NCBI RefSeq assembly: GCF_015752315.1
Contig: NZ_JADOVJ010000001.1
Location: forward strand, 4,828,501 to 4,892,500
Source: Nocardioides luteus
GTDB taxonomy: Bacteria > Actinomycetota > Actinomycetes > Propionibacteriales > Nocardioidaceae
Direction: 5' to 3'
DNA: 64,000 bases
Under the pieces are notes generated by a model, which saw only the letters and a list, made by a program, of their open reading frames with translations, was not told the DNA's origin and searched no databases. Below are positions 59,648 to 64,000 of the stretch, piece after piece. The first letter of the stretch is position 1. Every line of letters starts with the position of its first letter. The position numbers and the translations under genes are program-made.

Positions 59648-60229
59648 TCAGTGCAGAGAGCCGTCCGGCGCCCCGACCCTCCAGTCGAAGAACGGGACCT
59701 CGAGCCCTGCACGTGTCGGAGCGCAGAGAAACGGCCCCGCGCTCACCTCACGGCGCGTCTCGAACGGAAGTACGCGCACCAGCTGCCAGCTCGCATCCTC
59801 CCTGCGCGCACGGATCGTCAGCGCGTCGTCCGCCCAGCTCACCCGGAACGTCACCCGGGTGTCGCCCCACTCGGGAGCTGACGAGGCCGACCAGTCCGAT
59901 CGGCCGTCGGTCACGACCGCGCCGATCTGAGGAACACCGTCGGCGAACTCGATACCGGCCTTGACCCAGTGCTCATCCGAGGCACGGACGAAGATCCCGG
60001 CCTGGTCGAACTGCTGCGAGAACGGCGTGCCGAACTCGACCTCCATCGCCGACCCCGGAGCGAGCGGAGCGACGAGCGCGTGCTCGGTGTCGTGCACGAA
60101 GCCGTACGCGGTGTGCCGCCAGGCGTCGCTGCCCTCCACCGCGGTCGCGACCAGGACGCCCTCGGGCGTCACCCGGGCGGCGGCCGGCTCGTGCGTCCAC
60201 CGGCCTGCCGACCAGTCGAGTGAATTCAT
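59648..60229 (-). CDS. DUF1349 domain protein
   Basis: A 193-residue protein of the DUF1349 (concanavalin-like) family. Landmarks are HDTEHALVAPLAPGSAMEVEF, FSQQFDQAGIFVRASDEHWVKAGIEF and the C-terminal GPFLCAPTRAGLEVPFFDW. Some relatives are called regulators of enolase, but no activity is established. It is soluble, without signal peptide. It is divergent from the DapA-type gene and shares its control region. Confidence 0.9.
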   Translation of the reverse strand: MNSLDWSAGRWTHEPAAARVTPEGVLVATAVEGSDAWRHTAYGFVHDTEHALVAPLAPGSAMEVEFGTPFSQQFDQAGIFVRASDEHWVKAGIEFADGVPQIGAVVTDGRSDWSASSAPEWGDTRVTFRVSWADDALTIRARREDASWQLVRVLPFETRREVSAGPFLCAPTRAGLEVPFFDWRVGAPDGSLH

Positions 60230-60343
60230 GGCGGTGATCCTAGGTCGGTCGGCTCCCGAGGCGACTCAGCCGGCCGGCTGCAGCCGCCAAAGCAAAGTTC
60301 TCCTCGGCCCCTTGACTGATATGAGGTCCGTCACACACTATGA

Positions 60344-60371
60344 ATGGGAACGTTCCCGCTAACGTTCCCAT
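60344..60371. promoter_or_regulatory. LacI-family operator upstream of the aldolase gene
   Basis: ATGGGAACGTT and AACGTTCCCAT form a perfect 11-bp inverted repeat with a 6-bp spacer; within it GGGAACGTTCCC (60346-60357) is itself a palindrome with the central CG typical of LacI-family sites. It lies 28 bases before the aldolase start, so the LacI regulator encoded 1.6 kb downstream is its likely ligand. Confidence 0.7.
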
Positions 60372-60398
60372 CCGTCCCAGACACGAGGAGCCTCGCTC

Positions 60399-61313
60399 AT
60401 GAACCTCGACCTTCGCGGCCTCACCCCCGCGCCCGTCACACCCTTCACTCGCGACCTCGAGGTCGACTACGACGCCCTCGCCTCGCTCACCCGTTGGTAC
60501 GCCTCGATCCCCGGCATCACCGGGCTGGTCTACCTGGGCCACGCCGGCGAGGGCACCTACCTCACCCCCGAGGAGCAGGTGCGGGTCATCGAGGTCGCCG
60601 TGGAGAACGCCGGTGACGTACCGGTGATCGCCGGCATCACCGGCGAGGGCGACAAGGTCGCCGGACTCGAGGCCAAGCGCGCGATGGAGGCCGGCGCGCG
60701 TGCCGGCCTCCTCTACCCCTCGCACGGCTGGCTGCGCTTCGGGTTCCAGAAGGGCGCCCCTCAGGAGCGCTACCGCATCGTGCACGAGGAGTCCGGCCTC
60801 CCGCTCATCCTGTTCCAGTACCCCGACGCCACCAAGGCCAGCTACGACCTCGCCACCCAGCTCGAGATCGGGGCCCAGCCCGGCGTCTTCGCCACCAAGA
60901 ACGGGGTGCGCAACATGCGCCGCTGGGACACCGAGATCCCTGTCCTCCGCCAAGAGCTCCCGGACCTGCAGATCCTGAGCTGCCACGACGAATACCTGCT
61001 GCACACGATCTTCGATGTCGACGGCCTGCTGGTCGGCTACGGAGGCATCGCTCCCGAGCTGCTCGTCGAGTTCATCGCAGCGGGCAAGGCCAAGGACTAT
61101 CCCGAGGCGCGCCGCATCCACGACACCCTGCTCCCCGTCACCAAGAACGTCTATCACCGCGGCTCCCACATGGAGGGGACCGTCGCGCTCAAGCTGGCCC
61201 TCGTCGAGCGCGGCAAGCTCGAGCACGCCGCCGTGCGGCCGCCGCTGCTGCCGCTGGCACCCGAGGCCCAGGGCGAGATCTCGCTCGCGCTCAAGCACGC
61301 GGGCATCATCTGA
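60399..61313 (+). CDS. DapA/NanA-type aldolase (dihydrodipicolinate synthase family)
   Basis: Class I, Schiff-base aldolase of 304 residues in the DapA superfamily. The lysine is Lys167 in VFATKNGVRN, Tyr141 in LILFQYPDAT, and GHAGEGTYLTPEE (about 48) is in the place of the GGTGE loop. Sequence departs from true DapA (no lysine genes nearby, and the LacI control), so a catabolic keto-acid lyase/hydratase is more likely: pyruvate plus an aldehyde, or a 2-oxo sugar acid. It is the first gene of a LacI-controlled unit with a transporter. Confidence 0.88.
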   Translation: MNLDLRGLTPAPVTPFTRDLEVDYDALASLTRWYASIPGITGLVYLGHAGEGTYLTPEEQVRVIEVAVENAGDVPVIAGITGEGDKVAGLEAKRAMEAGARAGLLYPSHGWLRFGFQKGAPQERYRIVHEESGLPLILFQYPDATKASYDLATQLEIGAQPGVFATKNGVRNMRRWDTEIPVLRQELPDLQILSCHDEYLLHTIFDVDGLLVGYGGIAPELLVEFIAAGKAKDYPEARRIHDTLLPVTKNVYHRGSHMEGTVALKLALVERGKLEHAAVRPPLLPLAPEAQGEISLALKHAGII

Positions 61314-61317
61314 GACC

Positions 61318-61354
61318 GGTGCCGGCCCCGCCACGATCCGCGTGGGCCGGCACC
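61318..61354 (+). terminator. Hairpin after the aldolase gene
   Basis: GGTGCCGGCCC and GGGCCGGCACC pair over 11 bp with a 15-nt loop, five bases after the stop. The remaining 216 bases before the transporter start show no other feature. Confidence 0.65.
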
Positions 61355-61570
61355 CACCCCGCACCGTACGACCGGCGACGCCTTCGGCTCGCGGCCCCAC
61401 GCTCCGCATCCCGTCACCACTGACAGAGGCTTCTCGCGGAGCATCATCGACGGCATCATGGCGACTGTCACGGTCGGCCGCCGTCCCCGCCCGACGCCCG
61501 TTGCGTCGTGAGCATTCTTCCGCACATCCCCGCTGGCGTCGGGGCCGTGCCGAGATGAGAGGACCTCCCC

Positions 61571-62866
61571 ATGTCCCACCCCACCGCCGTACCCTCCGAC
61601 GCCGTCAGCACCGAACGCCACCCAGCCTCCCCGGTTCGCAGGCGGGGCGTCCTCCAGATGCTGAAGCTGATGGGCCCCGCCTTCATCGTCGGCGCCTGGC
61701 AGTTCGGGCCCGGCAATCTCGTCTCTGCCGTCCAGGCCGGAAGCCTCTACACCTACGACCTCATCTGGGTCATCGTGCTCTCGACCGTGCTCATGCTCGT
61801 CTTCGCGGACATGAGCGTCCGTATCGGTATGTCGTCACGCGGCTCCGTCGTGGCGACCATCAAGGAGACGCTCGGAAAGCCCACGGGTGTCGCAGCCGGA
61901 CTCGGCGTCTTCGGCATCACGCTGTGCTTCTCCGTCGGCAACGCGGTGGGCACCGGCCTCGGTCTCTCGCTCGTGCTCGGCGGCAAGCCCGTCATCTGGA
62001 CCATCGCGTGCAGCGTCCTCGTCGTCGCGATCCTCTTCACCCGCAGTGCCTACAAGGTGATCGAGAAGCTGGTGCTGGCGATCGTCGCCCTGATGGCAGC
62101 CGCCTTCATCGTCACGGCCATCGTCACGAAGCCGGACTGGATGGGAGTCGCCGAAGGTGCGGTCGTTCCCACCGTGCCGCACGGTGTCGGGCTCCTCATC
62201 GTTGCCCTCGTCGGCACGAACTTCTCCCTCAACGCCGCCTTCTACGCCGGCTACGCCAGCCGCGAACGTGGCCTCCGGCCCGAGGACTACCGCGACACGA
62301 CGATCGCCGACACGATCCCCGGGATCCTCGCTCCCGGCATGATGACCGCACTCGTGATCGCCGCGGCCGCGGCCACGCTCGCCGGCGAGGGCGGACCGGC
62401 CGGAGCCACCATCGAGCAGTTCTCCGCGGTCCTCGAGCCCGTCGCCGGCGAGGTCGGCCGGACGATCTTCGCCCTCGGCTTCTTCGGCGCCGCCCTCTCC
62501 GCCATGATCGCGAACGCCACGGCGGGCGGAACGCTCCTCGCCGACGGACTGGGACTCGGGAACCAGATCGCGTCCAGCCGGGTGCGGGTCGGCATCGTCG
62601 GCGTCCTCACCTTCGGCGCGACCGTCACCATCCTCGCCGCGGGCACATCGCCGGTGCAGCTGATCATCGTCGCGCAGGCGATGACCGTCCTGATCGCCCC
62701 GCTGCTGGGCATCCTGCTGGTGATTCTCTCGAACAACCGCCGCCTGATGGGCGGTCTGCGCAACCGCTGGTGGCAGAACGTGCTCGCCGCGGTCGGGCTC
62801 GTCACCATCATCGCCATGTGCTACCAGCTCATCGACACCGTCACCACCCTGCTCTCCACCTTGTGA
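61571..62866 (+). CDS. Nramp-fold transporter without canonical metal ligands
   Basis: A 431-residue protein with about eleven membrane segments and the Nramp/LeuT-type fold. In TM1 the usual DPGN reads GPGN (residues 46-49, QFGPGNLVSA), so the metal-binding Asp is missing. In TM6 the expected MPHN is VGTNFSLN (about 214-221), lacking the metal-binding Met. True Mn/Fe transport is therefore unlikely. Its place between a DapA-type aldolase and a LacI regulator suggests that it takes up the organic substrate of the aldolase, perhaps a carboxylate. ATG 61571 follows GAGGACCTCCCC. Confidence 0.82.
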   Translation: MSHPTAVPSDAVSTERHPASPVRRRGVLQMLKLMGPAFIVGAWQFGPGNLVSAVQAGSLYTYDLIWVIVLSTVLMLVFADMSVRIGMSSRGSVVATIKETLGKPTGVAAGLGVFGITLCFSVGNAVGTGLGLSLVLGGKPVIWTIACSVLVVAILFTRSAYKVIEKLVLAIVALMAAAFIVTAIVTKPDWMGVAEGAVVPTVPHGVGLLIVALVGTNFSLNAAFYAGYASRERGLRPEDYRDTTIADTIPGILAPGMMTALVIAAAAATLAGEGGPAGATIEQFSAVLEPVAGEVGRTIFALGFFGAALSAMIANATAGGTLLADGLGLGNQIASSRVRVGIVGVLTFGATVTILAAGTSPVQLIIVAQAMTVLIAPLLGILLVILSNNRRLMGGLRNRWWQNVLAAVGLVTIIAMCYQLIDTVTTLLSTL

Positions 62867-62880
62867 GCCGTGGCGGACGT

Positions 62881-62915
62881 ACGGCCCGACCGGCATCAGC
62901 TGCCGGCCGGGCCGT
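62881..62915 (+). terminator. Terminator after the Nramp-like gene
   Basis: ACGGCCCGACCGGC and GCCGGCCGGGCCGT pair over 14 bp with one mismatch and a 7-nt loop, 15 bases after the stop. Confidence 0.8.
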
Positions 62916-62980
62916 CCTGCTCCGCAGGTCCACGCCGCCGGAGCGGTTATGCTCGCGCCGACGGCGAGAAGGTGACACAC

Positions 62981-64000
62981 ATGACGGATACAGCAGGCCA
63001 GGCACGATCCGCGCGTGCGACGATCCGCGACGTCGCCCGAGAGGCCGGCGTCAGCACCTCGACCGTCTCCCGCGTACTGGACGAGCGGTTGCCCCCTTCG
63101 CGCAACGAGACCGCCGAACGCGTACGCGAGGTGGCGGCCCGTCTGGGTTACCGCAAGGACTCCCGTGCCTCTGCCCTGCGGCGCCAGCAGAGCGGGACCA
63201 TCGGGGTGCTCGTGCCCCGCCTGACCGACACCGTGATGGCCATCCTCTTCGAGAACATCGCCACCGCCGCCGCCGAGCGCCAGATGTTCGCGATCGTGGC
63301 CACGACCGCCGACGACCCGGCCTCCGAGCGGTCGGCGGTGGAGAGCCTTCTGGACCAACACGTCGACGGGCTCGTCCTCACCACCGCGCGCCCGGACGAT
63401 GCGGTGATCACCGACCTCCGCGAGCGCGGCGTTCCCCTGGTCCTCGCCCTACGGCACGACGGCGTGACGCCGGCCGTCGTCGGCGACGACGAGCTCGGCG
63501 GCTACCTGGCCACTCGCCACCTCCTGGACCTCGGCCACCGCGAGATCGCACTGGTCGCCGGACCGTCCTACGCGTCGAGCGCCGTCGGACGTGTCGCCGG
63601 GTTCAGGCGGGCGATGGCCGAGGCCGGCATCGATGACGTCGACCACCTCATCCACCCGTCGACGTTCGGGATGGAGTCCGGGGAGGAGGTCGGCCGTCGC
63701 ATTCTCTCGACCTCGCCGCGCCCCACCGCCGTGTTCGCCGTCAACGACAACACCGCGGTGGGTGTCCTGGCAGCTGCGCGGGCAGCCGGGCTGAGCGTTC
63801 CGGACCAGCTCTCGGTCGTGGGCTACAACGACATCCCGCTGGCGGCTCGGTTGCCGGTACCCCTCACGACCGTCCACGTGCCGTTCGACCAGATCGCCGC
63901 GCGCGCCGTCGCTGCGCTTGCCCGCCTGCTCGCCTCGCCCGGCGGGACCCCGCCCGGCACGACCACGACCCTCATGCCCTCGCTGATCCCGCGCGCCTCC
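62981..64000 (+). CDS. LacI-family transcriptional regulator, runs off window
   Basis: Regulator with N-terminal LacI HTH (TIRDVAREAGVSTSTVSRVL, residues 15-34) and a hinge helix (ASALRRQQSGTIGVLVP), followed by a periplasmic-binding-protein-like effector domain (LLDQHVDGLVLTT, DLGHREIALVAGP, PTAVFAVNDNTAVG, LSVVGYNDIPLAARL). The frame stays open for 340 codons to the last base, so only the final few residues are missing. AAGGTG lies eight bases before ATG 62981. It probably binds the palindrome before the aldolase gene; the ligand may be the aldolase substrate. Confidence 0.95.
   Translation, partial: MTDTAGQARSARATIRDVAREAGVSTSTVSRVLDERLPPSRNETAERVREVAARLGYRKDSRASALRRQQSGTIGVLVPRLTDTVMAILFENIATAAAERQMFAIVATTADDPASERSAVESLLDQHVDGLVLTTARPDDAVITDLRERGVPLVLALRHDGVTPAVVGDDELGGYLATRHLLDLGHREIALVAGPSYASSAVGRVAGFRRAMAEAGIDDVDHLIHPSTFGMESGEEVGRRILSTSPRPTAVFAVNDNTAVGVLAAARAAGLSVPDQLSVVGYNDIPLAARLPVPLTTVHVPFDQIAARAVAALARLLASPGGTPPGTTTTLMPSLIPRAS

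Overview
This is a GC-rich, densely coding actinobacterial chromosome segment. Several things point to Nocardioidaceae (Nocardioides or a near relative): an RpfB resuscitation factor, Pmt-type mannosyltransferase, SepX/Glp-like division genes, nickel superoxide dismutase, an LCP protein with a long proline-rich tail, and many starts lying 6-7 nt after a TANNNT box (leaderless style). The genus is an inference. The first gene (ABC-F ATPase) and the last (LacI regulator) run off the window. I see no transposase, integrase, prophage or CRISPR array.

Layout. 0-3 kb: truncated ABC-F ATPase, a regulator made of two fused TetR units, and an IclR regulator. 3-10.7 kb: ispE, rsmA, rpfB, tatD and rsmI on the minus strand, a conserved actinobacterial housekeeping run, split by a secreted M6 metalloprotease on the plus strand. 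10.7-16.5 kb: pmt, nagA, a DUF3054 membrane protein, and a four-gene ECF cobalt/nickel importer (cbiM, PDGLE protein, cbiQ, cbiO). 16.7-21.3 kb: thiolase plus two-subunit CoA-transferase, then a secreted CocE-type hydrolase. 21.4-25 kb: MarR/MFS efflux pair with clear operators, glutathione peroxidase, a small hypothetical protein and a DUF457 membrane protein. 25.1-28.8 kb: a receptor Ser/Thr kinase and a paralogous pseudokinase receptor, both with a NIT-like extracellular sensor. 28.9-33.6 kb: membrane protein, DUF2867 protein, NarL/DesK-type two-component system and TerC. 33.9-34.8 kb: flavin reductase and Ni-SOD.

35.3-44.6 kb looks like an accessory copper-handling island: CopC, CopD, a 30-residue peptide coupled to a PepSY membrane protein, a large Tat-exported beta-propeller protein, a second degenerate CopC fused to a membrane domain, a lipoprotein and a polytopic membrane protein. 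Its central intergenic region is AT-rich and carries repeated ACCCCGGGGT-type (CsoR-like) boxes. 44.6-49.4 kb: lytic transglycosylase, conserved hypothetical, sulfatase and trypsin-like protease, nearly all exported.

49.6-59.4 kb: tRNA-Ala, then the division/molybdenum cofactor run sepX, GNAT, mog, moaC, moeA(glp), followed by a eukaryote-type UGPase and, divergently, 5-FCL, an FmdB zinc ribbon, a SAF-domain protein and mscL, and finally an acidic 70-aa protein with an LCP ligase. 59.5-64 kb: tRNA-Arg, a DUF1349 protein, and a LacI-controlled catabolic unit (DapA-type aldolase, an Nramp-fold transporter lacking the metal ligands, LacI regulator) with a palindromic operator.

The strongest candidates for something undescribed are the kinase/pseudokinase receptor pair, the peptide-coupled PepSY and beta-propeller copper island, and the DapA/Nramp-like/LacI unit.
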